Below are positions 55,718 to 63,560 of a DNA stretch of 64,000 bases, piece by piece. Numbering within the stretch: the stretch's first letter is position 1; each line of letters starts with the position of its first letter. The translations under genes were made by a program, and so were the position numbers. Below the pieces are notes generated by a model. It was not told the origin of the DNA and did no database searches. It was given only the letters and a program-made list of their open reading frames with translations. Where the stretch lies: the NCBI GenBank assembly GCA_913060495.1, contig CAJXRP010000013.1:35479-99478 (forward strand), in the 5' to 3' direction. The stretch is from an uncultured Gammaproteobacteria bacterium (GTDB lineage Bacteria; Pseudomonadota; Gammaproteobacteria; Pseudomonadales; Pseudohongiellaceae).

Positions 55718-57369
55718 AGAATTTCTACCTCTCCTGTATCACCGTTGACCCGAATTCTGTCACCATCTTTAATTAGCTGGCTTGCGTTCTTGGTACCTAC
55801 AACTCCTGGAATGCCGAATTCACGGCTCACAATAGCCGCATGGCTAAGAATCCCCCCCCTATCAGTGACCAAGGCAGCGATAATGGGAAGCACCACATTA
55901 AAACCCGCCGAGGTGTTCTTAGTGACGAGTATGTCGCCCTTCTCGAGCCGATCAAAATCACGTGTACTTAGAATCACTTTTGCCGTCCCCTCAAAGACTC
56001 CCGGACTTACCGCTAGGCCTCGAATTTTTTCAGTAGCCTCTTTAGGCTCATCGAAGACATTACCCATAACCAAGCCAAAAGCTCTAAGTGTGGGTTGAAC
56101 CTTAATTGGCAGCAATTCTAATGGAGGGGGATCCGCTGGTGGATCACCAAGAAATTCTGGCACCTCATCAATGTTCTTTGTTAAGCGCCATGTGCGCCTT
56201 TCCGAGAGCACCTGATCGGATACAGAAGGCTCTCCCTTCAACAAACTCATCAACTCTTCATGTGAGGCATCCAATGACAACTCCGCTTTGGAGAGAACAC
56301 CCTCTTCAAAAAGGCGCCGCCCAGCTTCTAAAATCGCGCAGCGCGAGATACCAGCACCCCATATATCGTTATATATGCCTCGCTCATCTCGCATCCGATT
56401 CGCTGATCTTGCATCTGCTAGACAAAGATCGAATTCCTCTCGATCAGCCTCAGAAATTTTACCTCTTATAGCCTGCTCTAACTCCGCATCGAATCCGCTT
56501 TGATCTGCCGGCTCCATAGCTTCGAAAATCCTCGCCATGATGATGTTGGGAGACTCACGTAACGTTTTCTCAGATATACAATATCCGCCAATCAACATGT
56601 GTCCGGTGATATTAAGATAATCTTCCAGAGTAGCAACAATCTGAGGGTTTTCGCGAAGGCTATTCAACGCAGCTTCAGGCTGCTGCTCAAGCAGCTCTTT
56701 CTTGGCAATACCTGCAGCGCCAATTGCTGCGACTACTTTGGCTAGTTGTTCTCTTCCGATTCCTTTCGATACTGGCGTTGAGCCCTTTAACAAAGGCGCA
56801 ACTTCAACCGGTGTCAGTCCTGACGAGATAGTTGCAACATCCAAGAAACGACCCACAGGCATCAAAGAACCAACGGAAAACTTATGATGGCGATAGACCA
56901 TTTCCTCTGCATTCACGAAGCAAGCCTGTAAATGCGCAATCAATTCAGCCCTGCCCAATTTCGTTAGCTCAACAGACTGCAATGCGGTATTTCTAACTAT
57001 AGAGTCCTTCTTAAGCTCATCCCAATCTGCTAAGTCCTGCAGCCAGAGGCGTGATTGCACTGACTCATGAGCCGCGTTAACGCGCGACCTAAGTTTCGGG
57101 TGAATCTTAAACATCAGCTGCATCAGCCATTTCGGAGGTGGACTACCACCGGGCTTTCCCATTAAACCAACTTGCTGAGTGAAGAAGAACCCGTGTACGA
57201 AGACTGGCTGCACACGATCCAATAAAATTCCATACTTTTCTAGGCATTCATGGAATCCTCTAGGCAATCCTTCGAAGCACTGGGCAGAATACAGAGTCAT
57301 TGCTCCACTGCTATGGGTAGTATCCAAACTCCATGTGCCTGGGCCGGGTGCCTCAAATTTTCGCTCCAT
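55714..57369 (-). CDS. PEP-utilizing enzyme: substrate-binding plus phosphohistidine domain
   Basis: A 551-residue partner of the ATP-binding protein. Residues 1-450 resemble the central substrate-binding region of rifampin phosphotransferase-like enzymes (APGPGTWSLDTTHSSG, then helical segments). The C-terminal swivelling domain (about 465-551) has VSPGVFEGTAKVI and GGILSHAAIVSREFGIP, with the phospho-accepting H510. In standard enzymes the ATP domain comes first on one chain; here it is a separate, following gene. Substrate is unknown; an MFS exporter gene 14 bases upstream suggests a small molecule. Confidence 0.85.
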   Translation of the reverse strand: MERKFEAPGPGTWSLDTTHSSGAMTLYSAQCFEGLPRGFHECLEKYGILLDRVQPVFVHGFFFTQQVGLMGKPGGSPPPKWLMQLMFKIHPKLRSRVNAAHESVQSRLWLQDLADWDELKKDSIVRNTALQSVELTKLGRAELIAHLQACFVNAEEMVYRHHKFSVGSLMPVGRFLDVATISSGLTPVEVAPLLKGSTPVSKGIGREQLAKVVAAIGAAGIAKKELLEQQPEAALNSLRENPQIVATLEDYLNITGHMLIGGYCISEKTLRESPNIIMARIFEAMEPADQSGFDAELEQAIRGKISEADREEFDLCLADARSANRMRDERGIYNDIWGAGISRCAILEAGRRLFEEGVLSKAELSLDASHEELMSLLKGEPSVSDQVLSERRTWRLTKNIDEVPEFLGDPPADPPPLELLPIKVQPTLRAFGLVMGNVFDEPKEATEKIRGLAVSPGVFEGTAKVILSTRDFDRLEKGDILVTKNTSAGFNVVLPIIAALVTDRGGILSHAAIVSREFGIPGVVGTKNASQLIKDGDRIRVNGDTGEVEIL

Positions 57370-57383
57370 TTCCTTCTCCTTAC

Positions 57384-58742
57384 TTAGGGTGAGTCCTCTA
57401 TGGGATCTGCCTTTTTATTTGAGACTGGCAACAGAAACGCTGCCATCAATACGACAAGCAACGCGCCTGCGTAGTACGGAATAACCGACAAGTGTTGCTC
57501 AAGACTGGTAGTTGAATCCGAACCAAGACGCAATGAAAGAATTGAAATCCCCAAAGCACCTCCGAGATAGCGCATTGTGCTTAGTCCACCAGCCGCCATG
57601 CCTGCTTTCTCTTTCTCGATAGCTAACATACCTGCCGCCTGAACAACGGGGCCCGCCATCCCGCCAGCGAAGCCCATTAAGGCCATAGGAAAAATAATAT
57701 CCATCGGCACAAGCGCCGACTCGAGATCAGAATATAAGTATAGCCCGAAGATATTGGCGCAGGCGGCAAACACGGCGGTGTAACGAATTCCAATGAGCCT
57801 CCCCGCTGCTGCCGACATTGGGCCACCCAACATCATACAGAGCGTCATTGCAGTTAAAGCTCCTGCGATCTCGATCTCTGCAACCTGACGAACATCTACG
57901 AAGAAGATAGGCAGCTGGAATAACAATGCATACATGGTGAAGTTGCCAAATGCGGTAGTGCAGCCTGCAGCGATGTAAGCCGGCCGCTTGAAAAATCGCG
58001 GATCGAAAACTGGCTCATCAACCCTGAGCTGAACCCAAACGAACAGGCTAAGCAAGGCCAGGCCTGAAACAAGCAGCCGCAGATCGACAGCCTCGCCAAT
58101 AAAGCCGAGTTGCAGCGCTCCAATTGCGAAGGCAAGCAACACGGTGCTACGCAAATCGAGTCTCCCCTTTCTTTTTTCAGCCTGAGGCTTAGATGTCATA
58201 ACAATCAAGCCTAAAGCTAATAACGCCCAAGGCACGTTCACGAGGAAGATTGCCGGCCAATCGAAGAATTGCGTTAGCGCGCCGCCTAGCAGTGGGCCTA
58301 CGGCTGCGGCCGCACCCATAGTCGCTCCAAATATGCCGTATGCGAAAGGCAGCATGGATTCAGGCAGCTGAGTTCTCAACATCGCCGACGCATTCGGCAC
58401 GATCATCGCGCTAGCAGCCGCCATCATCATTCTGGAAATCAATAGCACTTCGATACTGCGAACCAGATACGCCAACAGCGATCCAAACATGAACACTGCC
58501 AAGCCAATATAGAGGGCCTTCTGATAGCCAATGATGTCCCCCAACTTTCCCGCCGGGGCCTGGCCGATAACCGAAATGAGAAGATACCCTCCTACTAGGA
58601 GCTGCGTCGCCGTACCAGGGTCCATTTCCATAAACGCGGCGATTTGCGGCATGGCCACCGCAATAGAGGTAGAGCCTAGAGGCGCTAGGGCTGAAGCGAG
58701 CAAGACTCCCGCAAGTAGAAAGAACGTACGTTTTTCAGGCAA
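57384..58742 (-). CDS. MFS transporter, DHA2-like drug exporter
   Basis: A 452-residue major facilitator protein with about 14 hydrophobic segments. Motif A-like AGKLGDIIGYQKALYIGL lies between TM2 and TM3; the antiporter motif C region is GAAAAVGPLLGGAL. It starts with TTG at 58742 behind GGGAAG; the nearby ATG is out of frame. DHA2 proteins export drugs or other toxic molecules with H+ antiport. It heads the operon with the split phosphotransferase, VWA and J-domain genes. A minus-strand TTGTGT/TATAAC pair (16-base spacer, about 60-85 bases upstream) may be its promoter. Confidence 0.86.
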   Translation of the reverse strand: MPEKRTFFLLAGVLLASALAPLGSTSIAVAMPQIAAFMEMDPGTATQLLVGGYLLISVIGQAPAGKLGDIIGYQKALYIGLAVFMFGSLLAYLVRSIEVLLISRMMMAAASAMIVPNASAMLRTQLPESMLPFAYGIFGATMGAAAAVGPLLGGALTQFFDWPAIFLVNVPWALLALGLIVMTSKPQAEKRKGRLDLRSTVLLAFAIGALQLGFIGEAVDLRLLVSGLALLSLFVWVQLRVDEPVFDPRFFKRPAYIAAGCTTAFGNFTMYALLFQLPIFFVDVRQVAEIEIAGALTAMTLCMMLGGPMSAAAGRLIGIRYTAVFAACANIFGLYLYSDLESALVPMDIIFPMALMGFAGGMAGPVVQAAGMLAIEKEKAGMAAGGLSTMRYLGGALGISILSLRLGSDSTTSLEQHLSVIPYYAGALLVVLMAAFLLPVSNKKADPIEDSP

Positions 58743-59146
58743 AGGCTGCTTCCCATGCGAAGATACAATCAGAATCGATAAAAGATTCTAAAGCTTCCGC
58801 CGCTTAAGTTATAGTGCCGAGCAAAAATGACACAAAACCTAGAAATTGATGAAATCAGGCTTATGGAGCCATGCACAACTTAAGCAATCACATCGAGTGG
58901 GAAGTTCGGTAGCGCTTGTGGGAAGACATGAACATATCTCTTAACATATTATTCTACACAAGGTGGTAACACGCAGACTAGTGCAGTGCTAATTCTGATG
59001 TTACATTGGGCCAAAGCTTAGTATTATCTAGCTACTGCCTGAGCATAAGATGAAAGAGCGATACCGAAATCATCGGACAAAAACTTGCACAATGCCTCAC
59101 CCCGCAACTGCCTGCGGTTTGTTAATCTGTAACGAGCGGTACGAGA
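58743..59146. other. Intergenic region between MFS and DUF6445-like genes
   Basis: A 404-base divergent gap. It includes the possible MFS promoter and a small GC-rich hairpin (CCGCA/TGCGG, 59103-59118) followed by TTTGTT near the start of the DUF6445-like gene, resembling a weak plus-strand terminator. No protein-coding frame has recognisable similarity; a minus-strand frame (59024-59206) reads through the start of the next gene. Confidence 0.4.
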
Positions 59147-59755
59147 ATGCTTAATAGATATATAATAATAGACGACTTTTATGACAATCCAGACGAGTTG
59201 GTTCAAATAGCTTTGAAATCAATGAATGAGGCGGATTCACCGAGCGGAAACTATGCAGGCGTAATGACCAAAGAATCCTATTTTGGAAAACAGCATGGCG
59301 AAATGTTTAAACAAATTACACAAGAATCTTCTATAAACCCTTCAACAAACGCAAACGGAAGACTACGATTTACCAGAGAAAACGATTCATTCAAAATGCA
59401 TATTCATTTTGATGTAGAAAATACAACTAGATGGGCAGGCGTTGTATATCTTTCAAAGGACCATCCAAATACAGATGGAACCTGTTTCTGGAAACATTTG
59501 AAAACCGGTTTAGAAGCAGCACCAAATACTGTCGAGGGTTTTGCCAAACATGGGTGGAGCTCTTTTAAGGACTTTAGAGACTTTCTGGCGGTAGAAGGAA
59601 TCGACGAATCCTTGTGGGAAAAGACATTTACCGTACCCTACAAATACAATAGGTTGGTTTTGTTCAGACCTTGGTTGCTTCACTCTCCCGGCCCCTCTTT
59701 CGGGGATTCACTGGAGTCATCTCGAATAGTTCAAACACTATTTTTGGGAAACTAA
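59147..59755 (+). CDS. DUF6445-like, probable 2OG/Fe(II)-oxygenase-fold protein
   Basis: A 202-residue protein. It opens LNRYIIIDDFYDNPDELVQIAL and has HIHFDVENTTRWAGVVYLS, then FWKH, and near the end VLFRPWLLHSPGPSFGD and SSRIVQTLFL. The HxD near the middle, later His and final Arg fit the jelly-roll 2-oxoglutarate oxygenase pattern of DUF6445 and related proteins. The gene is visibly richer in A and T than its neighbours, and its RBS is weak, suggesting recent gain. Substrate is unknown; no halogenase or partner gene is adjacent. Confidence 0.6.
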   Translation: MLNRYIIIDDFYDNPDELVQIALKSMNEADSPSGNYAGVMTKESYFGKQHGEMFKQITQESSINPSTNANGRLRFTRENDSFKMHIHFDVENTTRWAGVVYLSKDHPNTDGTCFWKHLKTGLEAAPNTVEGFAKHGWSSFKDFRDFLAVEGIDESLWEKTFTVPYKYNRLVLFRPWLLHSPGPSFGDSLESSRIVQTLFLGN

Positions 59756-59777
59756 TTCCCCACTATCCGCATATCGC

Positions 59778-59813
59778 TTGGGATTGCCGCCTATGCGGCA
59801 GCTCAAATCCCAA
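59778..59813. repeat. Nested inverted repeat 3' of the DUF6445-like gene
   Basis: Eight-base arms (TTGGGATT/AATCCCAA) enclose a second hairpin (GCCGC, loop CTAT, GCGGC). No T run follows on either strand, so it is not a classic terminator. On the minus strand the inner part reads CTGCCGCATAGGCGGC, close to the hairpin of subtype I-F CRISPR repeats, but only one copy exists. Confidence 0.55.
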
Positions 59814-59965
59814 TGCACCCTCTCTAAGGCCAAACAGCTTAAAAGTAGAATTTTCTCGAAATATTGCTTGAGGAGATCATCACGAAGAATTCACGATTTA
59901 GCTAAAGCAAACTTTTGCTGATAGCACCAAAATGAGGTGAGATAACTTGATTCTTAAAGGGTTTG

Positions 59966-59993
59966 AAGGTTTTACTGGGCCCAGTAAAACCTT
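59966..59993. repeat. Perfect 28-bp palindrome next to tRNA-Leu
   Basis: A perfect inverted repeat with centre GGGCCC between 59979 and 59980 and arms of 14 bases, lying 4 bases beyond the tRNA-Leu CCA end. It may end tRNA transcription, but no T tract follows on the minus strand. Confidence 0.8.
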
Positions 59994-59997
59994 AAAG

Positions 59998-60082
59998 TGG
60001 TGCGGATGGGGAGACTTGAACTCCCACACCTTTCGATACTAGAACCTAAATCTAGCGCGTCTACCAATTCCGCCACATCCGC
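59998..60082 (-). tRNA. leuW: tRNA-Leu (anticodon UAG)
   Basis: An 85-base tRNA including an encoded CCA. The acceptor stem GCGGATG/CATCCGC pairs 7 of 7; the D arm has the GGTAGACGCGC of leucine tRNAs; the anticodon arm CTAGA-TTTAGGT-TCTAG presents UAG, reading CUA and other CUN codons; a long variable arm follows (class II); the T arm GGGAG-TTCAAGT-CTCCC is perfect. E. coli leuW has the same anticodon, which is the basis of the symbol. Confidence 0.97.
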
Positions 60083-60119
60083 ATCTATCAAAGAGCTTAT
60101 TAGCCTCTGAAGGGCGCGT

Positions 60120-60147
60120 ATTATACCTAAACCAGAGCCATTGCCAA
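60120..60147 (-). promoter_or_regulatory. tRNA-Leu promoter
   Basis: On the minus strand TTGGCA (60142-60147) and TATAAT (60120-60125) are separated by 16 bases and followed by a GC-rich discriminator (ACGCGCCC), as expected for a stringently controlled stable-RNA promoter. The -10 lies about 38 bases before the mature 5' end. Confidence 0.7.
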
Positions 60148-60244
60148 GATCAAAATCACTGACTGTTAATCCAACAAATTCTAGCGTTATAATTATTGCC
60201 CTTAACAAGTTGCCTTAAAGCCAGACTCAACTCAGGATTAGCCC

Positions 60245-61039
60245 ATGTCTCACCTCGAAATCTCAATCAATGACGGAATTGCCACACTCACTATGAATCG
60301 GCCTGAGGCCAGAAACGCGCTCAGTATGGAGATGCGATCCGAGCTTTGTACCGCCCTGCACGACGTTGAGATTGATACAACGGTTCGCTGCGTGGTCCTT
60401 AATGGTGCCGGAGATCATTTCATGGCTGGCGGCGATGTAAAGGGCATGGGCGAGACCATCAAGAAATCCGCAGACGAGATCAAGAAGGAATTCATGCTGC
60501 GCATCCACGACCTGCATCCAATTATGTTCGCCATGCGCAGAATGCCCAAACCCATTATTGCGAGCTGTCGAGGCGCTGCAGCTGGTGCAGGAGTCAGCAT
60601 GGCACTTGCCTGCGACCTAGTTATTGCCGCCGAAGACGCCTTCTTCACCCTCGCCTATTGTAAGATTGGCACAAGTCCAGACGGCTCCGCCTCATTTCAT
60701 CTTCCCCGTGCCGTGGGTATCAAGAGGGCTATGGAAATTGCCCTGCTAGGCGATCGCTTCGATGCCCAGACAGCCAAAGACATTGGCATGATTAATTTCG
60801 TTGTTCCTAACGGTGAGCTGGAATCGGAAACACAGAAACTAGCCAGCAGGCTGGCTGCCGGCCCCACCCACGTCTATGGCAATACCAAGGCCCTGTTCTA
60901 TCGATCTATGGAAAGCGAGTTCGAGTCACAGCTGCAAGCGGAAGCTGAGTCTTTCGCCGACTGCGCCTCGCGAGCTGATTTCAAAGAAGGGGTAACTGCG
61001 TTTATCGAAAAACGCGAACCGCGATTTAGCGGTGAGTGA
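60245..61039 (+). CDS. Enoyl-CoA hydratase/isomerase family protein
   Basis: A 264-residue crotonase-fold protein: LTMNRPEARNALSMEMRSEL, oxyanion-hole segments LNGAGDHFMAGGDVKGM and ASCRGAAAGAGVSMALACDL, and IGTSPDGSASFHLPRAVG at the catalytic site, where Asp replaces one hydratase Glu. This fits isomerase-like or degradative members such as PaaG. A TATAAT at 60187-60192 with TTAATC 16 bases upstream could be its promoter. It is unrelated in position to the paralogue at 52.5 kb. Confidence 0.88.
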   Translation: MSHLEISINDGIATLTMNRPEARNALSMEMRSELCTALHDVEIDTTVRCVVLNGAGDHFMAGGDVKGMGETIKKSADEIKKEFMLRIHDLHPIMFAMRRMPKPIIASCRGAAAGAGVSMALACDLVIAAEDAFFTLAYCKIGTSPDGSASFHLPRAVGIKRAMEIALLGDRFDAQTAKDIGMINFVVPNGELESETQKLASRLAAGPTHVYGNTKALFYRSMESEFESQLQAEAESFADCASRADFKEGVTAFIEKREPRFSGE

Positions 61040-61048
61040 GGTTAGCTG

Positions 61049-61846
61049 CTACTGAATGCCAGATGAAATCTGTAACGCTTCGAGGTTTTCTTGAAGGCGA
61101 AATAGGCTTTCATTTATCTGCAGCCTGTGAGCGTTCACAGACTCCATAGATTCTTCTATGTACTCCAATCGGCCAGCTAAGCCTAATACAGTGCTATCGC
61201 CGCTGTTGAGCGACTGACGTATGGAGGATAGATCACCGCGCATCGAATCTAACTCCCGAACCGATGCATTTAGTACACTAAGCGATTCAGTTAATGACGC
61301 AACATCGTTATTCAAGGCGTTAATCTTCGTTTCCGCCGCCATTACTGTCTGATTACTAGACGCTATCTGCTGGCTATTTTCAGCCATGGTTTCGTCCTGA
61401 CCTGTATTTACTAGGCCAATCTTCGCGATCTCCGACTGAACATCCTCTAACGAGGCATTGATTACGCGTCGCGCAGCCCACAACTTGTCAATCTCCGAGA
61501 AATTGAAATCCATTCTCTCGAACATATTAAACGTAGATTCCTCAGTAGATTCTCCAGCAAGCGCGAGACGCCGCTCTAAATCGGCAATGCGCAATTCCGC
61601 CTGCTCACTAACGCTTAGATACTCACCGTACATCTGGAAGGCACCATAAGCCGCTCCAGCCATAACGAAAACGATCAACGTCAGCATGATCCGCACTGGC
61701 CACGTGCTCACCTTAACCTTCTCGGCATAGTAACCTGGGCGAACGATATCCTGCCCTTGGGCGCGCTTATTAGTCCGATGGGTGTCGACATCATCTCGGT
61801 CTGGGACGATGGGAGGGATATTACCTAGATCGTGGTTATCTTTCAT
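61049..61846 (-). CDS. Membrane-anchored coiled-coil protein of unknown function
   Basis: A 265-residue protein. A polar N-terminus (about 1-48) precedes one membrane helix (about 50-70, IMLTLIVFVMAGAAYGAF), and nearly all the rest is heptad-like coiled coil (ELRIADLERRLAL, INALNNDVASLTESL). The likely topology has the coil in the periplasm. I do not recognise the family; ATP-synthase-like or division-scaffold roles are only guesses. It is convergent with the enoyl-CoA hydratase, 9 bases away. Confidence 0.65.
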   Translation of the reverse strand: MKDNHDLGNIPPIVPDRDDVDTHRTNKRAQGQDIVRPGYYAEKVKVSTWPVRIMLTLIVFVMAGAAYGAFQMYGEYLSVSEQAELRIADLERRLALAGESTEESTFNMFERMDFNFSEIDKLWAARRVINASLEDVQSEIAKIGLVNTGQDETMAENSQQIASSNQTVMAAETKINALNNDVASLTESLSVLNASVRELDSMRGDLSSIRQSLNSGDSTVLGLAGRLEYIEESMESVNAHRLQINESLFRLQENLEALQISSGIQ

Positions 61847-62009
61847 AGTCCGGCATTATCCTAGAAATCCTCAGCGCATTCCATCCCCGCGACCACTCAA
61901 TAGCTAAGTATTCTAGCCGGTGGTAGACTGCAAAACAGCCTACCAACAGCGTGCCGCGTGCCGCTATGGGTACAAAAATAAACGAATAAACAAGCCCTGG
62001 AGCCTCACT

Positions 62010-62687
62010 ATGGAATTAGGAGATTTAATATCTTATCTATTTCGCTGGATTCATTTTTTTGCTGGAATCACCTGGATCGGCATTCTCTACTACTTTAATT
62101 TTGTACAGACAGAGTTCTTCAAAGAAACCGATGCCGCAGCCAAGTCGTCGGCGATTTCAAAACTCGTCCCTAGGGCTCTGTGGTGGTTCCGCTATGGCGC
62201 GCTATTCACCTTCCTATCCGGTTTAGCTCTAATGGGCTTTCTTGGCAGTGCAGTGAATTTCTACATCATGATTGGCATGCTCCTGGGCACGCTAATGTTC
62301 CTAAATGTCTGGATGATCATCTGGCCAGCACAGAAGATCGTTATAGCTTCAACCGACGCTGTAATTGGCGGCGGTGAAGCAGATCCGGCAGCCGCAGGCG
62401 CTCTCGCTAAGGCTGGCCTAGCATCGCGCACTAACACATTATTCTCTCTTCCTATGTTGTTCTTCATGGGCGCGTCAGCGCATCTAGGTGGTGCAGGACG
62501 GCTACCCATGTCGATGGAAGATGGAGTTGGCAGTCTCGCGCAAATCCTCTGCCTAGTCTTAATTCTCGGCCTGGAATTCAACGCCATCAAAGGCAAGCAA
62601 GGCCCGATGACAAGTGTAGTTGGAGTAATTCATATGGGGGTCATCCTCACTGCCGTGCTCGTGCTTATCATGCAATTCCTTCCATAA
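62010..62687 (+). CDS. PuuD-like urate hydroxylase membrane-domain protein
   Basis: A 225-residue membrane protein with about six helices. It has RWIHFFAGITWIGILYYFNFVQ, ALWWFRYGALFTFLSGL and LFSLPMLFFMGASAHLG, the conserved histidine-containing membrane part of PuuD (urate hydroxylase). PuuD usually has an added cytochrome c domain, absent here. The ATG at 62010 is preferred, with GGAG 8 bases upstream; a longer frame from 61920 adds a non-homologous leader. No purine genes are nearby, so a urate role is not assured. Confidence 0.75.
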   Translation: MELGDLISYLFRWIHFFAGITWIGILYYFNFVQTEFFKETDAAAKSSAISKLVPRALWWFRYGALFTFLSGLALMGFLGSAVNFYIMIGMLLGTLMFLNVWMIIWPAQKIVIASTDAVIGGGEADPAAAGALAKAGLASRTNTLFSLPMLFFMGASAHLGGAGRLPMSMEDGVGSLAQILCLVLILGLEFNAIKGKQGPMTSVVGVIHMGVILTAVLVLIMQFLP

Positions 62688-62693
62688 CAGATA

Positions 62694-62741
62694 CACACTA
62701 CACGCACCGCTAGCGTCAATCGCTACGGTTCGTGTAGTGTG
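62694..62741. repeat. Long imperfect hairpin between PuuD-like gene and sodB
   Basis: An 11-bp perfect outer stem (CACACTACACG/CGTGTAGTGTG) continues through one mismatch, a 4-bp stem, a one-base bulge and a 5-bp stem to the loop TCAAT. It lies just after the PuuD-like stop. No T run follows on either strand, so it is not a standard terminator. Confidence 0.7.
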
Positions 62742-62907
62742 AAATACTTCGCCTTTCAATATTACTTCAGGCACTTCCCCTCCTTCATTTTCTGTTAGAA
62801 TAGGCACCTCGTGGCACAGCTGGACACCCCGTTACTACGAAGAAGCGGTCTGGAAATCGGTCCGTATTTGCCTTGTATTTGTAACTAATTAATTGAATGA
62901 GGAAATT

Positions 62908-63501
62908 ATGAATCTAGAATTACCTGAGCTTCCTTTTGCAAAAGAAGCGTTAGAGCCACACATGTCTGCCAATACCTTGAATATTCATCACGGCAAGCAT
63001 CACAACGCTTATGTAGTAAAAGGCAACGAACTACTGGCTGAAGCAAACATTTCTGCTAACAGCCTGGAAGAACTGGTAAAAGAAACTGCCAAAGCAGGCG
63101 GCCCCCTATTTAACAATGTAGGCCAGCACTACAATCACAGCTTCTTCTGGAACAGCCTTAGCGCTTCCGGTGGCGGCGCTCCAAGCGGAGATATCGCAGC
63201 ACAAATAGATGAAGCCTTCGGCAGCTATGACAACTTCAAGGCTGAATTTATAGCAGGTGGCATGGGACAATTCGGCAGCGGTTGGGTATGGCTAGTAAGC
63301 GATGGTGGAAAGCTCAAGATCGCTAAGTCTGCCAACGCTGAGACGCCACTAACCGATGGCGCTACTCCAATCTTAGTCTGTGACGTATGGGAACACGCCT
63401 ACTACCTAGACTTCCAAAACCGCAGACCTGACTTCCTAGGCTCCTTCCTAGACAACCTAGTAAACTGGGACTTCGCCAACGAAAACCTAGCGAACGCTTA
63501 A
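62908..63501 (+). CDS. sodB: Superoxide dismutase [Fe]
   Basis: A 197-residue iron superoxide dismutase removing cytosolic superoxide. Metal ligands: His in LNIHHGKHHNAYV, His in GQHYNHSFFW, and Asp and His in CDVWEHAYYLDFQNRRPDFL. Length and pattern fit FeSOD over MnSOD. The ATG at 62908 follows GAGGAAATT; a TTG five codons upstream is rejected. A strong terminator follows at 63524. Confidence 0.96.
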   Translation: MNLELPELPFAKEALEPHMSANTLNIHHGKHHNAYVVKGNELLAEANISANSLEELVKETAKAGGPLFNNVGQHYNHSFFWNSLSASGGGAPSGDIAAQIDEAFGSYDNFKAEFIAGGMGQFGSGWVWLVSDGGKLKIAKSANAETPLTDGATPILVCDVWEHAYYLDFQNRRPDFLGSFLDNLVNWDFANENLANA

Positions 63502-63523
63502 GAATCAATCTTAAGCAGAAATG

Positions 63524-63558
63524 AAAAAAGGCAATACTTTGCAGTATTGCCTTTTTTT
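63524..63558 (+). terminator. Rho-independent terminator of sodB
   Basis: A 9-bp perfect stem (GGCAATACT/AGTATTGCC, loop TTGC) flanked by six A on the left and seven T on the right, 22 bases after the sodB stop. The symmetric A/T flanks make it potentially bidirectional. Confidence 0.95.
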
Positions 63559-63560
63559 CT

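Noticed and set aside
59024..59206. Minus-strand frame across the start of the DUF6445-like gene
   Set aside because: It starts inside a better-supported coding gene on the plus strand and I could not tie it to any family.
62559..62807. Minus-strand frame of 82 codons over the end of the PuuD-like gene
   Set aside because: It runs antisense to a well-supported gene for half its length and its translation matches no family; the strong hairpin at 62694-62741 also lies within it.
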